DNA of 64,000 nucleotides from positions 46,542-110,541 of the forward strand of contig CAYVQZ010000005.1 in the NCBI GenBank assembly GCA_964453435.1, in the 5' to 3' direction. Shown here in pieces: positions 25,635-34,361 of the stretch. The DNA comes from CAYVQZ01 sp964453435. Lineage in GTDB: Bacteria; Abyssobacteria; SURF-5. The position numbers and the translations under genes are program-made. The notes under the pieces were generated by a model, which was given only the letters and a program-made list of their open reading frames with translations, did not search any database and had not been told where the DNA came from. Numbering within the stretch: the stretch's first letter is position 1; every line of letters starts with the position of its first letter.

Positions 25635-28568
25635 TCACAGGCTCTCCAATTGAGTGCCGTCGCTGTGAATGACACGTTTCAGATAAAGGACCGACGGCTG
25701 CGTGTTCAGTTCTTCGAATACATAATATCCGCGCGGGTGGCCGAGCATTTGAGACACGCGGCTGGCTGGGTCGTTCAAATCGCCGAATGCGATGGCGCCG
25801 GTCGGACAGCTCTGCGCGCAGGCGGGAATAACTTCTCCGTCTCGCAGCGGCCGGCTCTCATCCTTCGCAATCTCTTTCCGTTCCCGAATTCTGTGAACGC
25901 AGAACGTGCATTTTTCCATTATCCCTCTTGTTCTCAATGAGATATCGGGATTGAATTGCTTGTCAAGGGGGGTATCTGCGGTATATGTGTACCAGTTAAA
26001 TCGCCTGACCTTGTACGGGCAGTTGTTCGCGCAATAGCGTGTTCCAATGCAACGGTTATACACCTGCAAATTGAGTCCTTCGCTGCTGTGAACGGCCGCA
26101 TAGACGGGACAGACGGTTTCACAGGGCGCGTGCTCGCATTGCTGGCAAAGCATGGGAAGAAACACGATGCGGCCTTTATCCAAGAACCTCTCTATCCTGA
26201 GCCATGCCAGTTCCCGGCCGCGCAAACATTCCTTCTTGCCAACGACCATGACGTTGTTCTCCGCCTGGCAGGCAACGGCGCAAGAACCGCAGCCGATACA
26301 GAGCGAGAGGTCGATTACCATCGTCCAGTCGTGTGCGGGATGCGCATGCTTGGGGTACAGGTCGGTAATTGCCTCAGAAGCGTTCGCATGTTTTTCAGGC
26401 GGCGGCTTGATGGTATCCTCGAAAAGAATCGCCTGCGCTATGTGGCGTCCCTCCTGGTCCTCGGAGCCCTGGACCTTGGCAAGCCGTGTCCTCCCCGTTA
26501 TCGAATTCAACTCAACGGAGACGCCCGTCCACACCAATGCGCCCGAATCCTTGTCGGTCTCTCCGAGCAGGCGATGCAACGGATGGCTGTCCGCAGAAAC
26601 GTGGTAACCGGCGTACTCGACGCTGGCTGCTCCAAGAGGCATTGCTACAACCGCATCGTTTGTTCCCGGCTGCACATACACCGGCGATTCGATGATGCCC
26701 TTGTCTGTCGAAAGACGGACAACATCTCCGGTTTTGCATTTCCATTTCTTTGCAGTTGCCGGGGAGAGCAGTATCGGATTGTCCCACACGACCGTTGTAA
26801 TCGGGTCGGGCATTTCATCGAGCCATGGCCTGCCAGTCTGTCGCCCGTCACCGTACCGGGCGGTGTTGATCGGAAGCAACACATGCTGTTCCTGCTCGAG
26901 GAGTTCGGGTTCCAAGTTCTCCAGAATTCTTGCGGCCCGTGAGTCCAGTTTCACAGGCCGGGAAACAGGCGCCGCCCAGCAACCGCCATGAACAAGCACG
27001 CCTTTCCAAAATTCATCGAAATTCTTTGAATCGGATGCCTCGCGCCGTGTCTCCTCCCACCGTTCCCGAAGGAACTGCTCGTAGCTCCCGGTCGAATCTG
27101 TCTTCTCGCGAGACAGGGCCGTCGCAAGGAGATTCATGATTTCTCCCGGATGTCTGGCTTGCGGACCGGCCTCGACAACCGGTTGCTGGAGGCTGAACAG
27201 GCCGCTGCGGGGCTCGACCATATCCCACCGTTCCAGCCACTGTTGAAGCGGCAGAACGAGGTCATATGAATACGTGGAGGCGAATCGAACCGATGCAAGC
27301 TGTATCTTCAGCGGCACGCGGTCCATGGCCGACTGCCAACGGTCCGGCTGGGGGAATGAAAATTTCGGGTCGACTTCGAGCGCGATGAGCGCGCTGACGC
27401 GTCCGGCTTCCATATCCTCGACCGCTTTCACAAGCTGCGCATGCGTACCGGTTGGCGCGTTTTCGGTGCGGTCAAATGTGACTGTCTTTCCGTAGTTTCC
27501 GGCAAGATAATTAATCAGGTTCACGGCCGTTTGAAGGGCTGTCGCGCACGCGCTGCGGGAAGACGGACCGCCCGCAACCGCAAGGCTCGGGGTCTCGGTT
27601 CGCAACCGCTCTGCGACCTGCTGGATGGCCTTCGTGGGAACACCGCTCGCGTTGGAGGCGCGTTCCGGCGTGAAGGGTTTGAGCGCGCGCCGCCATTCCC
27701 CGAACTCCTGCTCCGAAAGGCCTTCGTCTCTCAGCATGTGTGATGCGATTGCCAGAGCGACCAACGTCTCGGCTCCCGGCGGACACGAGTACCGTTCGTC
27801 TGCGTTTGCGCCGGTGAGCGAGAGATGCGCCTCGTACTGCGCCAGGCGGCCCATGGAACCGTTCGCGGGTGTCCGCATGCCGGCGAATCCGCGGGCGTTG
27901 CTGACGGGAGAAAGCCATGTTTCCAGGATATCCGCGCCGAAGGAAACCACGAAGCGCGCCTGGTCAAATATGTAGGTTGGGATGGCTTCGATTCCGAGGC
28001 TCAGCTTGTTGGCGGCAGCCATCGCGGCATATTCCAACGGTTCGTGAACAATATGGCTTGTCTCCGGCACAGCGGCGACAAACTTCTCCATCAGGACTTT
28101 CATTGCGCCGGTCAACTGACGTGTTACGACAACGATGCGGCCCGGCGCGCTCGACGCATCGTTCAGGGCGGCGACACGGTTCATCACGTCGGACCAACCA
28201 AGGCTCTTGTATTCCCCCGATTCGGTCCTTTGCAGTGGAGTGAGAACCCGGGCGGGACTGTAAAGAGCCTGCAAGGCCGATTGCCCGCGCGGACACAGGC
28301 CGCCTCGATTGACGGGATGGTCCGGGTTGCCCTCTATCTTTACGGCGTTTCCCTCGCGCAGCCGAACCTTCACACCGCAGCCGGAGGGACATTCGTTGCA
28401 TGTGGAGACCGGCCAATAGGAAACGCCGGGGATAATTTCCTCCTCGGGAACCAGACGCCGGAGAATCAATCCGGTCCTGGAACGGCCGACCGGAAGCAAT
28501 GCTCCGGCGCTCATCAGCCCGGCGCCTCTCAGAAAGTTCCTTCTACTTAGCCTTCTTGCTTCTGTCAT
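25635..28568 (-). CDS. actB: Alternative complex III iron-sulfur subunit ActB (molybdopterin-like plus ferredoxin domains)
   Basis: A 977-residue fusion. A Tat signal (SRRNFLRGAGLMSAGALL, residues 8-25) sends it to the periplasm. Residues about 50-700 are molybdopterin-oxidoreductase-like, and residues about 745-960 form a four-cluster ferredoxin domain (CIGCGSCAVACQAEN, CQQCEHAPCETVCP, CIGTRYCANNCP, CTFCVHR, CAQSCPTGA). Unusually, the N-terminal C57-x2-C60-x3-C64-x27-C92 motif of genuine molybdoenzymes is complete; characterised ActB proteins have no cofactor in this part. Whether a pterin is bound cannot be seen. It sits between actA and actC. Confidence 0.9.
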   Translation of the reverse strand: MTEARRLSRRNFLRGAGLMSAGALLPVGRSRTGLILRRLVPEEEIIPGVSYWPVSTCNECPSGCGVKVRLREGNAVKIEGNPDHPVNRGGLCPRGQSALQALYSPARVLTPLQRTESGEYKSLGWSDVMNRVAALNDASSAPGRIVVVTRQLTGAMKVLMEKFVAAVPETSHIVHEPLEYAAMAAANKLSLGIEAIPTYIFDQARFVVSFGADILETWLSPVSNARGFAGMRTPANGSMGRLAQYEAHLSLTGANADERYSCPPGAETLVALAIASHMLRDEGLSEQEFGEWRRALKPFTPERASNASGVPTKAIQQVAERLRTETPSLAVAGGPSSRSACATALQTAVNLINYLAGNYGKTVTFDRTENAPTGTHAQLVKAVEDMEAGRVSALIALEVDPKFSFPQPDRWQSAMDRVPLKIQLASVRFASTYSYDLVLPLQQWLERWDMVEPRSGLFSLQQPVVEAGPQARHPGEIMNLLATALSREKTDSTGSYEQFLRERWEETRREASDSKNFDEFWKGVLVHGGCWAAPVSRPVKLDSRAARILENLEPELLEQEQHVLLPINTARYGDGRQTGRPWLDEMPDPITTVVWDNPILLSPATAKKWKCKTGDVVRLSTDKGIIESPVYVQPGTNDAVVAMPLGAASVEYAGYHVSADSHPLHRLLGETDKDSGALVWTGVSVELNSITGRTRLAKVQGSEDQEGRHIAQAILFEDTIKPPPEKHANASEAITDLYPKHAHPAHDWTMVIDLSLCIGCGSCAVACQAENNVMVVGKKECLRGRELAWLRIERFLDKGRIVFLPMLCQQCEHAPCETVCPVYAAVHSSEGLNLQVYNRCIGTRYCANNCPYKVRRFNWYTYTADTPLDKQFNPDISLRTRGIMEKCTFCVHRIRERKEIAKDESRPLRDGEVIPACAQSCPTGAIAFGDLNDPASRVSQMLGHPRGYYVFEELNTQPSVLYLKRVIHSDGTQLESL

Positions 28569-28580
28569 TTTCGTCCTGAA

Positions 28581-29144
28581 CTACTTGTGACATGTGACGC
28601 ATTCTGTCGGAGCGTTTCTGTTCCGGTGACATTCGAGACACCAGCCCATGCTGAGATCGGTGACACTTTGCGCGGTGGTCATCAGCTCGACCGGGCCGTG
28701 GCATTGCCGGCATTTCACGTTACTCAGCACATGACGTTTATGCGAGAAGTACACGTGCGGCTTTGTACGATACACTCGCACCCACTCAATCGGCTGTCCT
28801 TCCTGATACATCCTGCTCAGTTTTGCGACCTCCGGCTTATCGACAGCCACGGCTTCGTGGCATTGCATGCAGAGTTCGGCGTCCGGCAGCCCGGCATAGA
28901 TGGATTTGTCCGCGTACTGATGGCACTCGAGACAATCCATTCCCAGCTCGCCTGCGTGAACGGTATGCGGAAATTCAATCGGTTGTTTCGGCCGCATCGT
29001 TTTCGGTTGCAGCGAACCGTACACCATGACAACCGCGGCAACGGTCAGGAACCAGCCGGCAACCATGCCGAAGAACACGAGCGTCTTCAATCTATTCTTG
29101 TTCTGCAAGAATGTATCCAGCAATGATTCCAATCTCTCTCTCAC
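28581..29144 (-). CDS. actA: Alternative complex III pentaheme cytochrome c subunit ActA
   Basis: A 187-residue membrane-anchored cytochrome. One span at about residues 21-43 is followed by five CxxCH heme sites at 71, 92, 145, 169 and 182, all facing the periplasm. This is the heme count and layout of ActA. The start is taken as GTG at 29144, which overlaps the upstream gene by 53 bases; a TTG at about 29132 behind gagaga is an alternative. It follows two cytochrome-containing membrane genes and precedes actB by 12 bases. Confidence 0.9.
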   Translation of the reverse strand: MRERLESLLDTFLQNKNRLKTLVFFGMVAGWFLTVAAVVMVYGSLQPKTMRPKQPIEFPHTVHAGELGMDCLECHQYADKSIYAGLPDAELCMQCHEAVAVDKPEVAKLSRMYQEGQPIEWVRVYRTKPHVYFSHKRHVLSNVKCRQCHGPVELMTTAQSVTDLSMGWCLECHRNRNAPTECVTCHK

Positions 29145-30375
29145 TCGTCGGCGGTTTTGGCATTCGGGGAAGGTTCGGGTTCACCTTCACGGGATTCAGG
29201 ACATATGCGACCATCTCTTCCTTCTTGCCCTCATACTTCTCCGCCATGTAGATGACCGACGGCCCTACCAGTTGGCGCTCCCACGCGTGGCAGGACGCGC
29301 AATACCGCTTGAATAACTGCTCACCGCTCGGCTCTCGCATCGCAATAGCGGCATCTTCCTCCGGTGGCACGTAGGTCTCGATGAAGGCCGCCAGCGCCTC
29401 GTTGTATTCGGTTGTTCTCCGTTCCGCCACGCGATGCGGTTCGCGCAATAGGTTCTCGCGAACCACATGCCGCTGAAAACTCATCAAAAAGGCAACTGCG
29501 CCCAGGAGAACAACGGAGGCGACAATCGGCCCGCCGGAGGTCTGCTGCAGTCCACGTATCATCGCGAAACAGCCGCCGATGAGCACGACTATGGAGACGC
29601 CAATCAACGCAAGCAGGCTGGCGGAGTATGCGCCGTCGGGCAGCGTGACAAAAAGAAGCGTGCCGAAAACGCCCTGCAAAAGTGTGGCCGGCAACGCCCA
29701 TTTCAACCCCAGGCGCTGAGCGCGCAGATAAAACGGGTCGTCGGAGCCTCTTCCCCGATACCAGAAATAGAAGGCGGCAAGAAGTCCGGTCAGAGCGAAT
29801 GTTGCCGTCAGGAAATGCAGATACCGGGGCAATACGTTCGGCAGAAGAAGAGCCGCCGTGAAGCCATTTACGGATTCCCACCGAAACGGGAGCAGCATCA
29901 GGTTTATATTCGTGAGAAAAATCAGCGGGACAATCGAGAAAATCACGCAGGCGAGAACACCGAATGAAAGGTGCAGCATCGGGCGATTCGCCATGGTTTC
30001 CCACGTGTACTTATAGATGTAGAGAAACCAGAACGCAAGGATGACAAGCCAGATGATCGATAAAAATGCGGCAACCGTCAAGATGTTGGCGGTATACCAG
30101 TATTGGGTATATGCGAGGCCGATCAGAAGAAGCGGCGCCACGCCCAATACGACCGCCAGGCTTTTGTTCACTGTCACCGTGTCGAGCGTCTCTCGCGCCA
30201 GACGCCCGTAAAAAGCGTCCCGCTTCGCAAGAATCTTGAAGAGCACACTCCAGTATGTTCCGCCGACCATCAGCCCCACGAACAGGATATGAATGATGAA
30301 TGTGACTACCAAGAGCAGCTTGAGGATTTCCACCGGCCCCGGCAACGGAAGCGTCAGGTCTATCGGAATGTTCAT
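29092..30375 (-). CDS. Polytopic membrane protein with C-terminal cytochrome c domain
   Basis: A 427-residue protein with about eight membrane spans up to residue 305, then a periplasmic monoheme cytochrome c domain with CASCH at 359-363 and a likely Met ligand in RMPKPP (Met405). The membrane part has conserved-looking histidines (VTFIIHILFVG; LPRYLHFLTATFALTG) that could bind b-type heme. No named family was recognised with certainty; it looks related to the next gene and distantly to bd-oxidase-like heme proteins. It starts in a 4-base overlap with that gene and runs into actA. It probably moves electrons between quinol or the Act module and soluble acceptors. Confidence 0.7.
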   Translation of the reverse strand: MNIPIDLTLPLPGPVEILKLLLVVTFIIHILFVGLMVGGTYWSVLFKILAKRDAFYGRLARETLDTVTVNKSLAVVLGVAPLLLIGLAYTQYWYTANILTVAAFLSIIWLVILAFWFLYIYKYTWETMANRPMLHLSFGVLACVIFSIVPLIFLTNINLMLLPFRWESVNGFTAALLLPNVLPRYLHFLTATFALTGLLAAFYFWYRGRGSDDPFYLRAQRLGLKWALPATLLQGVFGTLLFVTLPDGAYSASLLALIGVSIVVLIGGCFAMIRGLQQTSGGPIVASVVLLGAVAFLMSFQRHVVRENLLREPHRVAERRTTEYNEALAAFIETYVPPEEDAAIAMREPSGEQLFKRYCASCHAWERQLVGPSVIYMAEKYEGKKEEMVAYVLNPVKVNPNLPRMPKPPTSEREIGIIAGYILAEQE

Positions 30376-31679
30376 CGCTGTTGTGCGGCCCCCTCCACTA
30401 GAAATCTCGCCAGAGCTTCTTTTTCCTCTTGTGTGCCCGCAAACGGCGGCATGTACGGATGCGAATATTGCATGTTATCGAGAAATGCCAAAGTGGCTTC
30501 CTCGCTGGACAAAATGGCCTTTTTCTTGAATATGCCGTTGATGCCCTGGTAGGTATGGCATACCGAGCATTCCAGCTTGAACAACATGTGTCCCAGGGCG
30601 GCCTCGCCGTCCTCCGGGTTGAGTCCTCTCCACGCCCAACCGGCATAACGAGCGGCGCCGATGTCCGAAATGAACGGAAGCTCGGCCTCACGGATACCAT
30701 TGCTGTACATGTATCCGTTTATGACGTAGGGTTTTCGCGAAAACTCGCGCACCCGCGAAAACTGGATGGTCGCCAGGATCAAGACCAGTATGGGCAGGAC
30801 CGACAACAGCCCGTAGGTTCTCTGTCGGAAAAACAATACCACGCCGGCACAGAACAATACGGTCACCACCACGAAAAAGAATATCTTGCTCCAATGCGCA
30901 TACTGCGTCAACTGAAGCGTGACGAGCGCCACCGAAATGAATTTCTCCGCGCGCTCCGGCAACGCCTGATAATATGCGAACGTGGCGAACAGGTAAATCG
31001 GGCTGGTAATCATGAGGAATGCGCCCGTAAACTTCAGGAACGGACGCCGCAGGTCGTCGAAATTCCGGAAACAGGCGAAAAGAAACAAGCAGAATCCCGC
31101 AGCGAGAAGCGCGGCCAGCGCTGCCCGACTGAACAGTTGCGGCAAGTTCGTGGGATTGAAGAAAGCGTCCCAGAACGATTGACTGCTAATCCATTTGCCG
31201 CTCGTAAGCTGGAATCCCAGAATCCCGACAATTATGACCAACGTCTGCAACGATGTGATCACATACACTATGCCGAGTCTCAAGTGGTTCTTCGGGGACA
31301 TCTTTTTCCACGAGAGATAATAGACGGCGACGAGAGCGATCTCCAGCACAAATACGACCCACTCAACGAACCAGGCCCAAAAGAACACCCGCAGCAACGA
31401 ACCGATTCCAAGAGGCGAAAACATGTTCGTCGTGAACCAGATTCCCACGCCGGTCAGCGCGCCCACCGATGTCGTCAAGATGAAGAACCATCTGGCGAGG
31501 CGAAACGCAAGCTCGTTCAAGCGCTCATTGCTTTCCCGAAGCGCTTTGTATTCGAGCAATACAATAAAAAAAGACCCGCCGACGGCGCAGCCGTGACTGA
31601 TCAAGACGTGCACGACACCGACGGTCGCGATTAAGAGACGGCCGCCGATATACGGAACCTGAACTATCGGAAAATCCAA
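30372..31679 (-). CDS. CydA-like membrane protein fused to cytochrome c domain
   Basis: A 435-residue protein and first gene of the respiratory operon. It has eight or nine spans, then a cytochrome c domain with CSVCH at 371-375 and a Met ligand in YMPPF (Met410). The membrane part (VGVVHVLISHG; VGALTGVGIWFTTNMFSP; FFWAWFVEWVVFVLE) recalls the heme-bearing half of cytochrome bd subunit I, though the CydA Q-loop is not visible. The segment EFSRKPYVINGYMYSNG precedes the cytochrome domain. It begins with TTG behind aggggag. Oxygen or another acceptor as terminal substrate is unproven. Confidence 0.7.
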   Translation of the reverse strand: MDFPIVQVPYIGGRLLIATVGVVHVLISHGCAVGGSFFIVLLEYKALRESNERLNELAFRLARWFFILTTSVGALTGVGIWFTTNMFSPLGIGSLLRVFFWAWFVEWVVFVLEIALVAVYYLSWKKMSPKNHLRLGIVYVITSLQTLVIIVGILGFQLTSGKWISSQSFWDAFFNPTNLPQLFSRAALAALLAAGFCLFLFACFRNFDDLRRPFLKFTGAFLMITSPIYLFATFAYYQALPERAEKFISVALVTLQLTQYAHWSKIFFFVVVTVLFCAGVVLFFRQRTYGLLSVLPILVLILATIQFSRVREFSRKPYVINGYMYSNGIREAELPFISDIGAARYAGWAWRGLNPEDGEAALGHMLFKLECSVCHTYQGINGIFKKKAILSSEEATLAFLDNMQYSHPYMPPFAGTQEEKEALARFLVEGAAQQR

Positions 31680-31811
31680 AAAACTCCCCTTTCAGGAAGA
31701 TTGCCGTTGTCGCAAATTGATTCTATGCAAAAATAAATGGCACCACCCACGGCAACTCATTTGAGGAGTTGTCGCCTCATATTTCCGTGAATGCAATGGA
31801 ATGTTGTGGTA

Positions 31812-31840
31812 ATTATAACCACTCATACCCAGCGGCGCAA
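31812..31840 (-). promoter_or_regulatory. Sigma-70 promoter of the respiratory operon
   Basis: On the minus strand, TTGCGC (31840-31835) and a perfect TATAAT (31817-31812) are 17 bases apart, about 130 bases upstream of the first membrane cytochrome gene. Confidence 0.6.
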
Positions 31841-31955
31841 TATGCATTATTCGCCGGAAATCCGTTCTTTGCCGAAGATATTTCATCGATCGCCGCAAAA
31901 ATGCGCTGCCGAGCCCGGCAGGAAACACGTTTTTTCCCCCTTGATTTCCAACCCT

Positions 31956-31985
31956 TTGACAACAGAATTCTCAATCTCCTATACT
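31956..31985 (+). promoter_or_regulatory. Sigma-70 promoter of the dienoyl-CoA isomerase gene
   Basis: TTGACA at 31956-31961 and TATACT at 31980-31985, spacer 18 bases, about 65 bases ahead of the ATG. It is divergent from the respiratory operon promoter in the same 373-base gap. Confidence 0.7.
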
Positions 31986-32052
31986 TCGTCCGGTGATATG
32001 ATCCCATCATGAAGAGAAGAAGCAGTGAGAGAAGAAAAAGAGGAGGTTGCGA

Positions 32053-32862
32053 ATGGATGGCAATGGCGCTTTCAAAGTGCAGACCGACGGATATATAACC
32101 TGGCTGGCGTTCAATCGTCCGGAGAAAAGAAATACGTTCACGCAGGAGGTCTTCGAGGGATTGCTCGAGCTTTTCCCGCGTTTCGATGAGGACCCCAACG
32201 TTCGGGTCATAATCATCAAGGCGGAGGGAAAGAGTTTTTCCGCCGGGCTCGACCTGGTCGAGGCAGGCGCCATGTTCGAGCCCAATCCCGGCGCCGACGC
32301 CAGGGAGCGGACACGCCTGAAAATCGCGAGGGCCCAGGAGAGTTTCAACGTCATCGAAAAGTGCCGCAAGCCGGTCATCGCGGCGGTGCACAGCCATTGC
32401 ATAGGAGCGGGCGTGGACCTCATCGCCGCATGCGATATCCGCATGGCCAGCCACGACGCGCTCTTCTCGATTCGGGAAACGAGGATGGCGCTCATCGCCG
32501 ACCTCGGCACCCTGCAGCGGCTGCCATACATCATCGGACACGGCTGGTTCCGGGAACTCGCGCTCACCGGACGCGACTTCTCGGCCACCGAAGCGATGAG
32601 CATGGGGTTCGTGACACATGTTTGCGAAGACAGGGACACCCTCTATGACGAGGCCAAAAAACTGGCCGCCGAAATCGCCGCGTGCTCGCCGCTCGCCGTT
32701 CAGGGAACAAAGGAGGCGCTGCTTTACAGTCGCGACAACGGAATCTATCCGGGCCTGCAATACAGCGCCCAGAAAAATGCGGCGGCCCTTCCCTGTGATG
32801 ACGTGATGGAAGCGTTCCAAGCGTTTCTCGAAAAGAGAACGCCGGAGTTCAAGGGGACATAG
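32053..32862 (+). CDS. Enoyl-CoA hydratase/isomerase family, probable delta3,5-delta2,4-dienoyl-CoA isomerase
   Basis: A crotonase-fold protein of about 269 residues. The oxyanion-hole segments KSFSAGLDL and HCIGAGVDLIAACD are present. The pattern GVDLIAACDIRMA, IRETRMALIADLGTLQRLP carries the Asp/Glu/Asp set of the ECH1-type dienoyl-CoA isomerases rather than the two Glu of plain hydratases. It would help degrade unsaturated fatty acids with odd-numbered double bonds. AGGAGG lies 7 bases before the ATG. It stands alone, with its own promoter and terminator. Confidence 0.85.
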   Translation: MDGNGAFKVQTDGYITWLAFNRPEKRNTFTQEVFEGLLELFPRFDEDPNVRVIIIKAEGKSFSAGLDLVEAGAMFEPNPGADARERTRLKIARAQESFNVIEKCRKPVIAAVHSHCIGAGVDLIAACDIRMASHDALFSIRETRMALIADLGTLQRLPYIIGHGWFRELALTGRDFSATEAMSMGFVTHVCEDRDTLYDEAKKLAAEIAACSPLAVQGTKEALLYSRDNGIYPGLQYSAQKNAAALPCDDVMEAFQAFLEKRTPEFKGT

Positions 32863-32886
32863 CCTGGTTTGCAGTATCGGCAGCAA

Positions 32887-33198
32887 TCAAGCGGTAATAT
32901 CGAGACGAGGGCCCGGCGGTTTTTCGCCGGGCTTTTCCGGATACGGAGTGGGAGCCGGATACCCACTCTCCGATGTCTCACCGCTCTCCTCTTGGGCTGG
33001 TAGCGCTTCTCTCGGGGTGACCTTCCGCGCCGCTGGTCGTTGGTGTCCGGACTGGTCGCTTCCTTCCGACTTGTCCTCAACGCCGGAAACACTCTCAACG
33101 AGCTCGATGAAACTCTGCTCCGGCTCCGGGTTGCTGCGCATGGGGGTCGCACGCCGGGCGAGGGTTGAAGGCTGAAGCGGCCTGAATTTGATTTCCAT
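32887..33198 (-). CDS. Hypothetical proline/glutamate-rich small protein
   Basis: A frame of about 103 residues starting MEIKFRPLQPSTLARR, with a middle rich in Glu, Ser and Gly and a proline-rich end. No domain was recognised. Its codon use looks like real coding sequence and gggag lies 11 bases before the ATG. Its last codons coincide with the hairpin terminator of the convergent gene, so either the tail is shaped by RNA structure or the gene is spurious. Probably intrinsically disordered. Confidence 0.45.
   Translation of the reverse strand: MEIKFRPLQPSTLARRATPMRSNPEPEQSFIELVESVSGVEDKSEGSDQSGHQRPAARKVTPREALPAQEESGETSESGYPAPTPYPEKPGEKPPGPRLDITA
32911..32936 (+). terminator. Rho-independent terminator after the isomerase gene
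   Basis: Perfect 8-base-pair GC stem (gcccggcg / cgccgggc) with a T-rich loop, followed by four T residues, about 50 bases after the stop at 32862. Confidence 0.75.
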
Positions 33199-33204
33199 TG
33201 ACAA

Positions 33205-33638
33205 CAGGCTCCCACTCGTTCGTGAGGGACTATTGGGGGCAAATCCGGCGCCAAGAGACGGACCTGCATCCTCAGAAAGAAATAAGTTCTTGCCGAGATA
33301 TGACTTATGTATTTTGGAACAGCCCTCGCGCCCGGCAAAAAGGCCGGCGCCGCGCCTGACGGGTCGGCAAAAATGCTCTATGCCTCGGAATGATTTTCAC
33401 GCCGAAAGGGAAAAAGGGCGGGGAATCTTGCGCCCCACCCTCCGAAAATCACGGCGCGGCAGAGCCGCAACCAAATTTCGCTTCAGGGACAGTCCCTTTC
33501 GCTCTGTATCACACCCTTTACATTATGAAATTCGCGATATGAAGGTCACGATAAAAATTGAAGAACATGCAATTAAGTAGTACGGATTCGCAAGCTTCGG
33601 TTCGAAACCTTAAGGGGGAAAATACGAGGATTCAAAGA
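33205..33638. other. Intergenic region with small palindromes
   Basis: About 430 bases without a supported gene. It contains short hairpins such as gccggcaaaaaggccggc near 33340 and gggacagtccc near 33487, and a C/G-rich stretch near 33420-33470. These could be parts of intergenic repeats, but no second copy was seen in the window. Confidence 0.4.
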
Positions 33639-33667
33639 TTGTCATCGGAATCCCTTTATGCTACAAT
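33639..33667 (+). promoter_or_regulatory. Sigma-70 promoter of purN
   Basis: TTGTCA at 33639-33644 and TACAAT at 33662-33667, spacer 17 bases, ending 24 bases ahead of the purN ATG. No purine riboswitch is visible. Confidence 0.7.
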
Positions 33668-33691
33668 GCGCCAGAACGCGGGAGGTTATCA

Positions 33692-34312
33692 ATGCAAGAC
33701 GAGGTTCTCAAGGTGGGCGTCCTTGGTTCGGGCAGTGGGACGAATTTTCAGTCGATCATCGACAATGTGGCCGCAGGAAAAATTCCGGCGAAAATCGCGT
33801 GTGTAATAAGCGATGTCGAGGACGCGTATATTCTCGAGCGTGGCCGAAATCACGGCATCGAGGCGGTCTTCATTCCGCCGGGCAAGTATAAGACGAAGCT
33901 GGACGCGGATGCAGAGGCCGAATACATTCGGCGCCTCCGCGACAGGGGCGTCGGCCTCGTTGCGCTGGCCGGTTTCATGCGGATGCTCAAAGCCGACTTC
34001 ATCGAAGCTTTCCCGAATAAAATCGTCAACATCCACCCCTCGCTCCTGCCGGCTTTTCGGGGGCTCGAAGCGTGGAAGCAGGCGTTGGATTACGGCGTCA
34101 AATACACCGGCTGCACGGTACATTTTGCCGAACTGGGCATGGACACGGGCCCGATAATTATGCAGGCGGTAGTCGAAGTCAAGGACGACGACACGCCGCA
34201 AAGCCTCCATCAGCGAATCCAGACGCAGGAACACCGGATTTATCCCGAAGTCATCCGCCTGATAGCCGAGCATCGAGTGGAACTGCGGGGCCGAAGGGCG
34301 TTTATTCGTTGA
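33692..34312 (+). CDS. purN: Phosphoribosylglycinamide formyltransferase PurN
   Basis: A 206-residue enzyme of purine synthesis that transfers formyl from 10-formyltetrahydrofolate to GAR. The phosphate loop GSGSGTNFQSI, the catalytic NIHPSLLPAF (Asn and His), and the Asp of GMDTGPII are all present. Length is typical. RBS gggaggt. No other pur gene is nearby; it is convergent with the ketopantoate reductase-like gene. Confidence 0.95.
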   Translation: MQDEVLKVGVLGSGSGTNFQSIIDNVAAGKIPAKIACVISDVEDAYILERGRNHGIEAVFIPPGKYKTKLDADAEAEYIRRLRDRGVGLVALAGFMRMLKADFIEAFPNKIVNIHPSLLPAFRGLEAWKQALDYGVKYTGCTVHFAELGMDTGPIIMQAVVEVKDDDTPQSLHQRIQTQEHRIYPEVIRLIAEHRVELRGRRAFIR

Positions 34313-34361
34313 CCGTTCTTTGAAGCGTTGCGGGATTCGTCAGCGACCTGCCGGCTCCGAA

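Noticed and set aside
24774..25940. 388-residue plus-strand frame across actC and actB
   Set aside because: Arginine/histidine-rich shadow of the minus-strand respiratory genes.
33188..33580. 130-residue plus-strand frame in the purN upstream gap
   Set aside because: Low-quality composition, poor start, and it spans several palindromes.
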